Origin: Bolinopsis microptera
Taxonomy: Eukaryota; Ctenophora; Tentaculata; Lobata; Bolinopsidae
DNA: 64,000 bases
NCBI RefSeq assembly: GCF_026151205.1
Contig: NC_087079.1
Location: 8,918,635 to 8,982,634 of the forward strand
Direction: 5' to 3'
The position numbers were made by a program, and so were the translations under genes. The first letter of the stretch is position 1, and each line of letters starts with the position of its first letter. Below are positions 22,301 through 35,967 of this stretch, piece by piece. Below the pieces are notes generated by a model. That model searched no databases. It was not told the origin of the DNA and worked only from the letters and a program-made list of their open reading frames with translations.

Positions 22301-25300
22301 CATTTGATCAGTCTTTTAGGGCATTAATCCGGAATTTTCAATCCTTAAAACGGTACGGGGGAGGACACATATTTCTAGACAGTAAAAACCAAATCTACAT
22401 CCGTTTCATCCAGACTTCATGGTCGTGGTAAGGACCTCTTAAATTCCACTTTCTACTGATAATATATCGTCCCTTTAAAGCATTATTTCAAGTCATGACT
22501 CATTTTCCAAAAATAGATGTACCTAAACAGTTTGTGGAAATCTGAGATCACCTCCCCCACAGATTAAAGAATATGATATATCTTAATATCTTGGCGCAGC
22601 TTTCAGTCTGCTGCAGAACAATAACAGAACAGTTAAAAGTCCTGAAAAGTCGCGGTTTTTTACACGCTGAAAAACTTTAACACCCTAGTAGTAGTCTCAC
22701 TGTCTGCTAGATAAATTGAATTCATTAACATTTCCAATTGTCATCTAACCATATTGTACAGTCCACAAGTTAAAATACATACTGTTTCTACCACACGAAG
22801 AACAATCATATTCTTAAAGGTTTTGTACCTGATTAGATACAAGCCAATTAGGATGGAGCCTTGAGACATAGATTTCGGAACACCTTCGCTCAACGTAAAG
22901 AGACTCATTTAAAAAACACTTTCTGAAATCGTCTTTAATTGTTTAGTGAGAAAGAAGAATTGTGACGTATAAAATTTGCTGTCTGAGAACGCATTCTTTT
23001 CTGATTCCTTAACAAGGAAGTTACATCGGGTTCGGAATAGGCTGCCACTGTTTCAGCAGACGTTGAAAGTTTTAAAGATTAATGGCGATAATCAGGGTTA
23101 CAATCCTCCTATGAGAATTTACCGATTATTTGCTTCTTCCCAAAGTGGCCTCTAAAAATAGATCTTTAAAATTTCTCAGAATACCGCGGTGATACGCCTC
23201 AAATCAAAGAGGAGCCAGGTTACTATGGTTACTATGATAACGGTTACTCTCAACCTAGATACGGATCTTGCCAAACTCCTTATCAGTACCAGGTTTGTTT
23301 TATATCTGGTGTATGTTTTTCTTGGTTGTGTTTTTGTAAAAGATGAGGCTTCTCTCTGCACAGGGAATCCTAGAATTTGATAAATAAGTTCGCACATTTC
23401 ACCTTGTTAGACTTACAACGTAGCGACGGTAAATAAGATCTGGAAGGTAACACTGTAGCACTGGTTAATGACGAGTTCTCGGAACACCGTTTAGGGAGCA
23501 CCTAACCTTGCTGCTGAGTAAAATATCAGATTACAATCTCTCACCTTCCTCAGTATCAGACTCCAGACCGACTCAACTCGGTGCCAAGTCTGACCATGAC
23601 AGCGCAGAGCCTGACCCAGACGCTGACGGCGCATAGTCTGACGACAGCGGCGACTGTGGCGTCAAGTGCGATTGGCAATGCTAACACGAGTTTATCTCAA
23701 CTGTTGAGTACACTGCCGAGTGATAACACCCTACATTCTCTTCCTTGCTTACCTAATGGTCAGTGTCAAAACTAAAAACTAAAAAGTTTAACTTTTACTT
23801 CCCACATATTGTACAACAATTTACCGGGGTAATCACAGGGCTTCAATGATCCATCCTACAGTGGTCATCTCGACCATGGCCACAGCTTCCTACTAAGAAG
23901 AAGAATGATCAGTGTCATTATTACAACATTTTGGTAGTTTTTCCAAATTTTTGTATAGTTTCCTAATTTTGGGACTGCCCTTTTATGGATATGATTCCAG
24001 AATAATCTTTTTGTACATTATTTCTGGAAAACACTGAATATTAAAATGTAATATCCAAATTATTATTAATTCTTTGAAATTACAGATGAAGATCGATCCA
24101 AAGATCTCCACTCAACCTTTTACCAGACAGTTAACAACAATAACAATGAAGAATACAACAAACAGAGTAAGTCTGATCTTTCTTATTTCACCTTTTTCCA
24201 AACTTATAACTATTGATTATTTTAGCCGATAAAGCTCATAAAACAATTGATAACATCATATCTTCTTTTTCAGTTCAACCTCCAGTACATTATCAACCGG
24301 ATAACCTATCTGCAAATCCTCCCTCCAACCACGCTGGACAGAACTATCCCATGCACCACCAAATGTCACCGAATCAGGTGATGACGACACAAAACCAGGT
24401 GATGACATCACCGAACCAGGTTATGACGTCACAGAATCAGATAATGACAACACAGCATCAAATAATGACGTCACTCACTCAGCATATACCGCAAGGAGTT
24501 TATAACAACTATAATGGTGGTTCAGCTGTTCTTCAAACGAACTCCGATCATTCAGGTTAGAATCAGGATTAAAGATTTTCCCGCGGAAACAATTCCTTAT
24601 ATAGGTTCTGGATGTGCCACAATCGTAATTTAATTTTAGAATTTGTAGATGTGTTAATCGCGAAACAATTAGGGTTATCGAATATTAAATATTCGGTTGA
24701 ACCGAATACCGAACCTTCAAACCACTGAATTGCACCAGTGCTCAAACGAAAATCTAACAGTTCTGTTAAAATTTCTGCGGAATAACTTCTAAAATAACCT
24801 CAAAAACAATCTTAAATTTCAGAGTTTAGCGCATTGACTCAGGAGGCATCGCAGTCAACACCTTACAAAGACTACAAGAATTATGAAATCAGTGAAAACC
24901 CCAGCTGCATGGAACAATCTCCTCCAGCAGCTTTCATGATGACGTCATCAAATGGCCACTTGACGTCATCAAATGATCACATGACAAACAATCACATGAT
25001 GTCACAGCAAGCTGCTCCCCCGCTATCTCACATGAACGCCGAACAAGTCAACTCTGATCAGAACAACGTTTATCAGAACATGCTGATGAATTCACCTGAA
25101 CACTTAATGAATTCACCCCAAAACACCTTATCACCGGGTCACACACTATCACCTTGTCACACACTATCACCAAATGGAAGCATGGTTTCAAATGGTCAAA
25201 TGGTGTCACCAAATCAAAGTATGGTTTCAAATGGTCAGAATATGGGATCATCGGGTCAAAACATGGTGTCTCCAGGCCAACAAAACATGGTATCACCGGG

Positions 25301-28300
25301 ACAATATCACCTATCACCCGGTAACCAGATCACCTCACCGGGAGGAGTGTCCGTCACCAGGCATGAGATGGATAACCTAAACATCAACCAACCATCTCCA
25401 GACATTCCTGATAAAAAGGTTAGTTATTGAGTTTCTCACAGTATTTAAAAGTATTAATGATAACTTACTAAAACTACTCATTGTATTAAAAGTGGGGAGG
25501 CGGATAATCCTTGTATAGGTCTGCATTATTAACTCATGTTCTTTTCACTCACAAATCTACAAGTTCAGCTCCCAAAAGTGGATGCATTGTGAAATATTGT
25601 CGATTAGTGTGGCTGTAATTGTATCAACCATGTATATTGTATAGTGTACAAGCAGATATTCCAATGGACTCGATTTCAACTGGTAAATAAAGTTCGTGGA
25701 ATCTTTCAATAAAACTGACATGTAGCCAAGCACCAAAATCAAAAATAAGTTAAAGATATATAATATTATAGAAAAATTAAAGCTCGTACATCACTAATTT
25801 GTGTAATCAAGGTGCCCTCTGTTTTTTCGGCCTACCGTACGCCCTGAAGTTTATTGTACATGTCAGTGTCACGTCTATAATAATAATGCACACTTACTTA
25901 ATGAAATGTGTTGACAAAACTTCTGCACTCCTTGACAGAAGTTCGTCGTGCAATACTTGTGTCCTCTCTGTTTTTATTTGCTTTTATGATAAATATATTA
26001 ATTTTGAATTCTGATTTGAAAATGTTTTGATATATGTGACACGACGGACTTGTTTGACGAAGGTTTGAAGTTTGGCTCTAATGTTTAAACGTATAAGGAA
26101 ATGTTTATTTTCCTTCTGGGTAAAGCATGATAATGAGCAGCTAGCTAAGGCTAGTAAAATGGCATTGTTAGATATTGAGCAGCTAGGTTGAGCTATGAGG
26201 ATGTTTTAGTACAGTACAGTAATCCTCCTCTCCTCAGGTTATCAAGGTGGAGCAGCAAGAATGTGAGCTTGAGTTAACTAGGTGAGTTTCGATTGGTAAA
26301 ATATTTACAGCACAATCATAGTGGTATAATTACTTTGTTGGCAATTGGTAGATAATAACTATTGTTTCAAACCTCTCAAATTCGAGTGCATCTAAAAACT
26401 GTTGGCCAAAATAACATCATCTTATTTTTTAAACACCTCCCATTTTCTAAGATAGCCCCGATAAAAGTATCTCACTTCACTGCTCATTTCAGAGAGAAAC
26501 CCTCGACCGAAGAGACGAATCTCCTCCACATGCTGGAAACAGAAGCTAACGAATCTAACTCCCGTAAAACTGACACTGAACAGGCCCTGAACGAGTTTAT
26601 ATTCGACTACGAGGACAAGCTCTCTGATCTGAGTAGCATCAAGCTAGATGTGGGGTCGGAATACTCTTTTACGCCAGGTTAGCTGATAGATTTTTGAATT
26701 TTAGTTTCATTATCAATATTCTGATATTTGATACTCAGTTATTCGAGCTTTTCATTTAGAATTAAAACTTGAGTCCTTCATATTATTATGGAGCCAGGGT
26801 GTGGACTGGCTACTCCTGGTTAACTAAATTATGTTTAGTTGATATTTCATGACTATCATGAACGTAATGAAATTCAGACGATAATCGCATGTTTCCATTA
26901 AATTGTTCATTTTCTGGGTGGGATCATTCCTCTATTTCGTAATCACCACTCCTCTCGGGTAATCACCACCTTAAAAATAATAAATATCAAATAAGTGTAC
27001 AAATTGATATTCTTCAGATGGAGGAGAGGGTTTCTTCCCGGAGGATATGTTAGCGGACTCTCCCAAGCCTCTTCTCAACATGAACCACAGTGCTACCAGG
27101 CATAAATACAAGCTTATCAACTCCATGGCAGGTATTGACATTCTACTGATCATCATACTTATCATACTCTTCATGTTAACAATCATTTTAAAATGAGCAT
27201 TAATTTTTAAGAGTGAGCCTGTCGCTGGTAGGCGGATGCGACAGAGGGTGCGTCATCATGTGTTAGGTGAAGCGTGTGTCCCCCTTCAAACTTGAAGTTG
27301 ATTGCATTTCTAGTGATGCAGTGTAAATAATGGGAGTTTAAAACAACTCCCACACGGGGGAAACCGAAAACATCACGTGACTTTAATCTCTGAAATCGTA
27401 AGAAACGGATAAGACTATCCCATTGGTTGTTGAAGAAATATCATGGATTGCGATTGGGTGTTTTCTCTCATGCAGTCGTTCGAGCCACCTGGGGAACGAT
27501 ATAAGTAAGCTAAACTATAATGTGTACTCAATGTCAGATCATCTCGTCCGATCACAGCTCTGTGACCCTCCCACGTGACTGTGTGTGGACCAATTAGGGA
27601 CCAGAACTCGGTGAGCTGGTTCTGTGACATTGGGTGATCTAATAAACAAATGAACTGGAGACGCGGAGCGGGATACTGGGATGGAAATAGAAAAGATAAT
27701 GATGTGTAGAAATAGTGAGAGGTGAAGGCTATTTTTGGTATAAGTTCTGATTTGTTAATGTGGTCGGGTTTCCATTTTCCCGGACAGACGGAACCGCGTA
27801 GGTTGCAATATTATGACGTCACAAATTAGGAGGGGCGTGAGCCATTGGTCATAAAATTTAGTCCAAGGCCCTAAAAATTAAAATGGCTATCGTCACGAGA
27901 CAGCTATTCTTAAACCGTGCGTATGGAGACGCTATTTTAATGAAATGAACTCCTTACAAAAACTGGAAGATTTCCATGTGCAATTAAATTTACTGTGGCC
28001 CGATATACCGGAAACCGGATTTCCATCAAGATAGTGTTAATCAAATCCCCGATTGACCGGGATGTTCGATTGAACGGATGTTTCGACGAGAAGTAACCAT
28101 CCTACAAGTATCCCGGTCAACCTGGGACTATCCCGGGGTTTCTTCCTTTTTTGTTGTTAATTGTCAGTAGAAAAATCAGAGCTAGCCTACTCGGGTGTCA
28201 CGCCGGAGGTCCTGGTCTATTAATCAAGTGATCATATAACCTGCTCATCACTTTGTTATCCATTACTATGGCCCGGAGGCCACAGGTAAGGATTACTCTA

Positions 28301-30922
28301 CTGATAGACTGTTTTGTAGAATCAGTAAGTTTAGATATGTTCAAACAAAACTCTTGGTTGTGTTTGAAATTTGACAATAAAAGTGTGTTTCATTGTGTTG
28401 TTTGTGATACCTTATAATTGACTTACTCCAGGTTGGCTCGTTTCTGATGAGGATTTACCGATGCCAAATTTACAGAATGCGTCATCATGCGCTCAACGCT
28501 CAGCACTTGTGCACAAAGAGGAATATTCATGGCGCTCTGTATATAATGTATGTATTTTCTCGGAAACATATATTTTCCAGTTGGTTTTGAATATTAAATC
28601 TTACCTAAAGATGACCATGGTCGTGATGATCGTTTATTTGCAACCACACTTTCTGAACATCATAGAGATTTGCTGATTAGCTTAAACGAAATGGACACAT
28701 TCTTCATTTACAAATGTGTCTTGAAATTAATATACTTATAGCTTAAGCTTTATACTTTTCAATCAAGTGGCTCAAAATATTCTTTCAGCTTGTGCAAATA
28801 ACCACAAAGAGTGAAACCAGCTTTTTTTTGCCGGTACCCTTAAGGGATTTCAAGTCAACTTATAAAATCAAAAAATTCACACACCAAACAATATCTCACT
28901 CCCATCGGGCAGAAATTAACCTTTAATAAATCATAGTAAGTAAATGTATAGTCTATAGAATATGCGTATGAAAACTTAGCCTAGTTAAATAAAACCTACT
29001 GGTGAGACTTCCTTCACGATTGCTATTCAGCAATGTATGGTCCAAAAATCATCACGGGAAATTATATGAGTAACAATCCCGTTGGCCATACTTCATCAGA
29101 TCTCAAAAAGTCTGCACTTCGAGTTGCTATACCAAATTTGAAATTCAGCGAAATCACGCACTTTATTCTAAACTCTTAAACTCAGCCCAATTGCACACAA
29201 ATCAACAAAGAAGATAACAGATTAATCTGAGTTAATTATCTCTTATATGCATTCACTACACTCAAAACTTTTCCGTCGTTAATATAGTGATACTTCGATG
29301 GTTCAGCAGATATTTTCTCCTTTAATTGAGCTACGAGTTTTTTATGTGTTGCTTGTTCCTCTCGGTTTCTATCTGGAGCAACGAACCAGCTGTGGTAGGT
29401 TGTACAGAGGGACTTTTTCAAATGATTTGCTCTCGAGAGAGCCTCTTTCACTGATTCGTTACTATTCATAGTCACTTTGATTGGCCTCGGCCTACCATCC
29501 TCCCGTTTCTTCACACCGATACGATTAGCAGCTACAATATCAGAGTGGTTATTGTGTTGCAAAATCTTGTCCAGTACTTCATCTGCTAAATCAGCGGGGC
29601 ACGTGGAGTAATCCTCCGGAACTCCGTGGACGATGAAGTTCCTGCTCCGAGCGTCGTCTTGAACAGCAGACTGTACTGCTTTCTTCACTGTCTTCAAAGT
29701 TGGAGCTTTATTGTCGCAGTTTTTCCTGGCAATTTCGCTCCATGTCTTCATCTCCGTTTTAATCTCAGTTTGAACAGTCTCCTGCACAGATTTTAGCTGC
29801 TCTCTCTGCACTTTTATCAGTTCTGACTTAACATAATCGATGGTACCGGCTGCAGATTTGCATAAAACAATGTTACTGATCAGTGATTTGGTTAAGTTCT
29901 CAATGAGTTTTGCCATCGTGTCCTTGTTACATTTCATGAGTGCTGCATGATTCAGTTCCTCAAATTTTTCAATATTGACAGCGTTCTTCGCAGTATTTGC
30001 AGTATTGACAGCTTTTAAAACTTTTTCCACTGATGAATGCAAAGCTTCCTCTTGTGTGTGTAGATCTGCTACGTTGAATTCCATTGTCAATTGTACAACA
30101 AACGGGCTGTACAGCACGGTGCTGTGTTAAAATTGATAAAACAGCTGATAAGAGACGATTTAAACCGTTGCATAAGCTAGATAAAATGATTGCTACTGAT
30201 AAAATGATTGCTACTGCTATTTAGTATTTACGTATCTCACTAGTGAACAACAATATCGATTAAAAGTTAAAACCTACCATCTACGACCATTGAACGACCA
30301 TGTTCACGAAAATTATAATCCCTGATCTTTACAAATAGGCAACGGGATTCTCGTTGTTTATATATTTACTAAACCTTATTACCTGTTTAGAATAATGATT
30401 ATTTGGACCCTATAATTTAGTAACAATGAATATCCCAACAGGGTAACATGTCAATGGTCGGTGTTGAGTTGGGCTGTATTCCACATTGCATGGTGGAAAC
30501 AATTCTCAGCTCTGCAGTCGCTCCTGTCCTGAATGGAATCAAAAGCAGTGGTTTGTCCTCTTTAAAATTTCTCATAAATTTCTAGACAAAACGATTTCAT
30601 GAATCAAAGATATGTTACTAATTTCTTTGATTCAATTTTTCTTATCTTGGAAATGAGCAGAGTTCTCAAAATTGAATATTTAATTTTTGGCCCAAGGACA
30701 AAAATTGAGGTTAGATCTAGTAAATAAATCTTTGGTGTGCACACTTTTTCAAAGTCAGAAACGTATGTAAATATAGTTGGATACGATCAACAGTTCTTAA
30801 GTTTTCTAAATTTATCTCAAATTCAGGTTTGATGCATGTTCCTGAAAGCTCATACACGAAGTTTATGTCTACAATTGAAACCCCTAGGGAGCCTTCTCAA
30901 TGGGAACTGAACGGAACTGCTG
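19375..30922 (+). CDS. WT1-like transcription factor, N-terminal regulatory exons
   Basis: Thirteen exons join in frame: 19375-19566, 20185-20400, 23180-23292, 23554-23758, 24086-24166, 24274-24555, 24823-25418, 26238-26281, 26493-26677, 27018-27131, 28432-28547, 30442-30550 and 30827-30922. All have AG acceptors and GT donors. The encoded region is low-complexity and Ser/Pro/Gln/Asn-rich. It has a PIRRNSS duplication (first exon), Leu/Thr repeats SLTMTAQSLTQTLTAHSL, a QNQVMTS repeat (24274-24555) and an NMVSPGQ repeat (24823-25418). Two sumoylation-type sites occur: IKEE in 23180-23292 and IKVE in 26238-26281. With the zinc-finger exons the protein is about 935 aa, or about 1,020 aa with the tentative 5' exons, roughly twice vertebrate WT1. 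The region shows no recognisable similarity to the WT1 N-terminus. Confidence 0.75.
20401..23179. other. Large intron of the WT1-like gene
   Basis: The 2.8-kb intron holds no clear gene. A minus-strand open frame at 20938-21180 is not supported by any family feature. CACGTG-containing words cluster at 20700-22130 (for example GTCACGTG at 22008 and 22034), which may be regulatory or chance. Confidence 0.5.
29236..30084 (-). CDS. LINE-type ORF1 protein, intact, in a WT1-like intron
   Basis: An uninterrupted 282-aa frame starts at ATG 30084 (MEFNVADLHTQEE) and stops at 29236. The open frame extends to 30117 only through a GTG codon. The first 110 residues are helical and coiled-coil-like. The second half has RSRNFIVHGVPED, IVAANRIGVKKR, GRPRPIKVTM and FVAPDRNREEQA. 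This RNFIVHGVPE...NRIG...RPIKV pattern is typical of single-RRM-type ORF1 proteins of animal non-LTR retrotransposons, which bind element RNA. No reverse transcriptase follows on either side: the downstream 400 bp have no coding signal, and a run of eight A on the minus strand lies at about 28822-28829. It could be a recent truncated insertion or a retained ORF. It is antisense to the host gene. Confidence 0.75.
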   Translation of the reverse strand: MEFNVADLHTQEEALHSSVEKVLKAVNTANTAKNAVNIEKFEELNHAALMKCNKDTMAKLIENLTKSLISNIVLCKSAAGTIDYVKSELIKVQREQLKSVQETVQTEIKTEMKTWSEIARKNCDNKAPTLKTVKKAVQSAVQDDARSRNFIVHGVPEDYSTCPADLADEVLDKILQHNNHSDIVAANRIGVKKREDGRPRPIKVTMNSNESVKEALSRANHLKKSLCTTYHSWFVAPDRNREEQATHKKLVAQLKEKISAEPSKYHYINDGKVLSVVNAYKR

Positions 30923-31056
30923 GTAAAATCAATAACTTTTTCTTTCCCTGCCCTCTCACTTACACTATTGTTTGACATACGTTGCTACGTAGCGCATACG
31001 AAATACTGTATCTGACCTGGTGTGTTCTAGAAAATGTAACCAGGATTTGTTTTCAG

Positions 31057-32319
<1,263 letters not shown>

Positions 32320-32834
32320 GATAAGAACGTATTAATTCATGTTGCTATGCAGTGACTTGTAATATTACCGACTCCGACCAAACATACCAGGATGTTTGAT
32401 TAAGATATTCTTTATGATATGAAACGCCGTAAAAAACTACCAGCTGCGACAAGATACCAGGCACCAGCTGCCAAAGGAAGAAATAGTCTGAAAAAAGAGG
32501 CTGAACTTTACGGTGGAGGACCTAATATCGAGGTGGCAGCTCTTGATGAGAAATCTACTCCGTTTTGGAACTGCTGAACATCTCTCGTCGGATAAGCTCA
32601 GTGTAAACGTTCACTAGATTTTTTCTTGACGAAAATATTCTTGTGTTTAGTTCTCTTTATTAAGCCATTGCTCTATACAGTCACTTAAAAGTCTTGTCAG
32701 TGATCTGAAACATTATGAACAATTTTCCTGGAAACTATAGCGATTTGTACGATTTGAATTTATACTTTGTAAATAGTTATGTTTTTATAAATTGTGATTA
32801 GATTTAGATTAAGATCCGCATAGCTTTGAAACAA

Positions 32835-32840
32835 AATAAA
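32835..32840 (+). other. Polyadenylation signal AATAAA of the WT1-like gene
   Basis: A canonical AATAAA lies 516 bp after the stop codon, in a stretch without other genes. It gives a 3' UTR of about 0.5 kb. Confidence 0.6.
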
Positions 32841-34156
32841 AACCTGTAAGTGGTGAGAAGCAGCCGACAATCCGACTTGGAGGCTCGAGAGCGTGTTGTT
32901 TACTTCTCAAAACTTGTAACTGTTAATAATGATTTAAATTACAGACTTTAGCTCATTTGGCGTGTAATTTCAGTTTTCGAGAGCTTGGCACACATCCAAT
33001 TCCATTTTCAGATTTCAGCAAGAGGTATATTTGAAGTTGTGGAAAGTTGTATTTTTAGATAGTGTTTATATCACCAAGTTATATTATACTCTACCGCGAG
33101 AGAGAAAAACTAAAAGCGGGTATTTCCCATAATATTAATTAGCTTATGAACAATAGTGCAAATAAAGATACATTATGACAAGGTACAATATGTGTTAGAG
33201 GTTTTATGTTTAAAAAGTTTTTTCCACAGACAAGGTGATATTGGTCACCAGGATGTGATTTAATGTTAAATTCAAAATTGGCAAATTTTTCTTTTTCGTG
33301 TTCAATTCCTGCCTACCTGCCTAGGTCGATCCAGATGTTCAATTATGTTCATACATATATGTGTGCAAAGTTTTTTACTGTGAAAGGTTTGAGAAGGTTT
33401 TTATGAAAATAGATGTACACAGAGTATGATTGTTTATATAATTAATACTTCATTGTTTTATCTTTTTACAGCATGTTAGAAAAGGAACATCCGATTATTT
33501 TACTTGTATTTACTATCGATAGATAATTTTTGCAACCAAAAAGAAATTATATCAATATGAATTACCGTTCTACTTCTCAAATACGAAATGATACTGACAA
33601 TGAAATCGGTTGCTCGTTTCCACATTCGATTCATTGACGGACTGCATTAAATTGTGACTAGTTTAGGTTAATTACATCAATCTGAATCACACTCTGTAGA
33701 AATATTTTTGGATTGCTTTCGGGCCGATACCTAGCGTACAGTAAATAGTGTGTCCAACGAGCTGCAGTTTATTGCATCAATAGTGCCGGCTATTGCTAGT
33801 CGGTCGACATGAACGATATATCGTCACGTGTTACGTGATCCAGAGAATAGTACACCGTATGTCGATTCGACATTGTCGAAATATACTGTATAATCAGAAT
33901 GAGGTTTAAATCACTTTACATCTTTAGATCTATCGAGTAGTGGCAACATTTTGCAGCTCATTGGCGTTTTGTGGGCGACTTAGAGGTGGCGGCATGTTGC
34001 CAGCATTGTGATATCCTTTGTAAAAGTTTTACACTATCACTATGTTCGTAGAAATATTTCCTTTACCCTCATGAGCTGTAGTCCATATTGAGTTCGCTAA
34101 GGTCTGTAGCTAGGTCTAAAGCGAAGGTCTGTACTTGTAGCTACGTCTGCTAGCTA
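32841..34156. other. No gene recognised
   Basis: Intergenic AT-rich sequence between the WT1-like gene and the MITE cluster. CACGTGTTACGTG occurs at about 33825. Nothing coding was supported. Confidence 0.5.
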
Positions 34157-34415
34157 AGGGATCGTTCACGTATTACGTAATCACTTTTTGGACAATTTTT
34201 AACCCCCCCCCTGGCCCTCCCCTCCCCGTAATAATTTTACACATCGCTATTGTGTCATAATTACACTAGTATAATCATTTGGAAAGCCCCTCCACCTCTA
34301 CTCGAATGATTACGTAATATGTGAACGACCCCCCTCCTCCCCCATCGGCTGATTACGTATTATGCAAACGACCCCCCTCCCCCCTCGGCTGATAACGTAA
34401 TATGTGAACGACCCC
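34157..34415. mobile_element. Harbinger-like MITE, best-preserved copy
   Basis: The termini are inverted: GGGATCGTTCACGTATTACG followed by TAATCA on the left, and TGATAACGTAATATGTGAAC followed by GACCCC on the right. TAA flanks both sides. A 3-bp TWA target and GGG start fit the PIF/Harbinger group; this assignment is inference. The right end is partly triplicated (TGATTACGTA(A/T)TATGnnAACGACCCC at about 34308, 34351 and 34391). No coding capacity. Confidence 0.65.
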
Positions 34416-34439
34416 TAACTCTAAGGTCTGTATTGCTAA

Positions 34440-34680
34440 AAAACTCCTCCGGGTTAGAATAATCAGCCAGGCGGGCGGGATAGATTTTAGATAATCCCGG
34501 CTCCCGCTGTTAGTTTTTCCCCGCCTAATAAATAACCCCGGTACGTACAGCTTCTATAATCCCGCCCGGCCCCGCTAATTTGGCTTAACAAAATTTGTTT
34601 TGTTTTGATATCCCATGAGAATTTCATCCGCGCAATGTCACGTGTTTTGATGACGTGTATTACATGACTAACTACTACGA
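34440..34680. other. GC-box repeat, no gene
   Basis: It contains several (A/T)AATCCCGGC and CCCGCCCGGCCCCGC words, in a style seen in retroelement or MITE debris. The minus-strand frame 34487-34687 has no family features. Confidence 0.35.
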
Positions 34681-34843
34681 CGCACATTTAAATGTGGTAG
34701 AAGAAGCAAAGGAGTACTGTTTCCCAGATCATGAAATGTAAGTGATCCATCTCGATTGAAATTAGTACCATGGAATAGTTGGGAAGTTTTGACTAAATGT
34801 GAGAAAATATATTTAAAGTCACTATTGTGACGGTACATTAGAA

Positions 34844-35098
34844 CTAGACAGTGTTTTAGTTAAAATTAAATGGAGAAGAGTCATATTTCTGCTTCCCTCA
34901 AGGGCGGCAGGAAAAGCATTCATTGAGGAAATGCCTAAAGTGGCCAACAATTTTACATCAGGCAGTGCTATGGAATCAGTGACCATGACCCTTTTGATGA
35001 TAATGCCATCACTACTGTTGCAGAAACCCTCAAAGAGGTCCAAAGCAAAGGAACACACTGAAATGTTGAAGAGAAGACTTGTTTTGTGGCAGGCAGGT
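34844..35098 (+). mobile_element. Retroelement polyprotein fragment (upstream of RT)
   Basis: One frame reads VKIKWRRVIFLLPSRAAGK, FIEEMPKVANNF, GSAMESVTM and PSLLLQKPSKRSKAKEH, ending RRLVLWQAG. This layout (LPSxAxGKxFIxE ... PxLLLQKP ... SKAKEHxxxLxRRLxLW) resembles the segment preceding reverse transcriptase in some invertebrate retroelements. It ends where a poly-G MITE relic begins (35108). The assignment is from pattern memory and is moderate. Confidence 0.5.
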
Positions 35099-35099
35099 A

Positions 35100-35262
35100 A
35101 GTCAAAAGGGGGGGGGGGGGGGGGGTCTAGCCATTATTACGTAATATTGCTGTCAGGAGGTTGGGGTTGGGTCTTGATTACGGTTGATTACGGATGGGGG
35201 GGGGGGGGGGGAAGGGGGGCCGGGGTAAAAATTGCTAAAATATTGATTACGTAATATGTGGT
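35100..35262. mobile_element. Harbinger-like MITE relic, third copy
   Basis: TTATTACGTAATATTGC (35135) and TTGATTACGTAATATGTGG (35243) with internal poly-G runs (35109-35127 and 35197-35211) match the family at 34157 and 4735. The ends are diverged. Confidence 0.55.
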
Positions 35263-35467
35263 ACGACACCTTCTTTGAATGTAAATAAAACCCGAATTTA
35301 ATTCGTTGTTTGACAAAATTCTTTGTTTTACTAAATATACGTTAATGATAGCAAAAAATATTTGTATATTGATAAATGTTTTCACAAAAAGATAAAATTA
35401 AAAAAGAAACTATAACAGTGAACTAAAATTATTTTTTGGAAAAAAATGTTTCCTTCGAAATGTCCAT

Positions 35468-35809
35468 TCACTCATCTTCTGCTGGTGTTGGTGGTAGTGT
35501 TGGTGGCGCCAGTGTTGGTGGTAGTGTTGGTGGCGCCAGTGTTGGTGCCAGTGTTGGTTCTTTGAAAATTTGTGGTTCTGGTTCACATTCGTGTCCACAC
35601 ATTTTTACCATTTGCTTTTCTACTTTTTTGCACTGCTTATCTGTACTACGGCACAAACCAAAACTTCCTTTGCCTTGGGCTATGCATTTATTGTTCCATT
35701 TTCTTTCGATCTTCTTACACTTTTCCAGCAAACTATTTGGTTCGCTCCTACCAGTAACAACTGCAAGTACACCAATCAAGATAAAGACAGTCAGTAGCAG
35801 TCTTCCCAT
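35468..35809 (-). CDS. Small secreted cysteine-containing protein with TLAPP repeats
   Basis: A complete intronless frame of 113 aa, starting at ATG 35809. Residues 1-20 are a signal peptide (MGRLLLTVFILIGVLAVVTG). The mature part has six cysteines (EKCKK, NKCIAQ, GLCRS, KQCKK, KMCGHEC), enough for three disulfides, and is Lys-rich. The C-terminus is a Pro/Thr repeat (TLAPTLAPPTLPP) ending PAEDE. The repeat is encoded by GGTGGTAGTGTTGGTGGCGCC units at 35488-35550. A TATTATAAA sequence lies about 130 bp upstream on the minus strand. The function and family are unknown to me. Confidence 0.65.
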   Translation of the reverse strand: MGRLLLTVFILIGVLAVVTGRSEPNSLLEKCKKIERKWNNKCIAQGKGSFGLCRSTDKQCKKVEKQMVKMCGHECEPEPQIFKEPTLAPTLAPPTLPPTLAPPTLPPTPAEDE

Positions 35810-35967
35810 TGCAATTTACCTACAAAAATGTAACCATTTTTTATTGAAATCTTTTAAATCAATCAATCACATACAAATTACACAATGGAATAAACTACAA
35901 AAATACCTTGAGAGAAAGTGTGCATTTGCAAGCTAGTTTATAATATGGTAACTATCCTATCATAAGT

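Noticed and set aside
25048..25317. 89-aa minus-strand and 68-aa plus-strand frames in the WT1-like exon
   Set aside because: Shadows of the repetitive coding exon 24823-25418.
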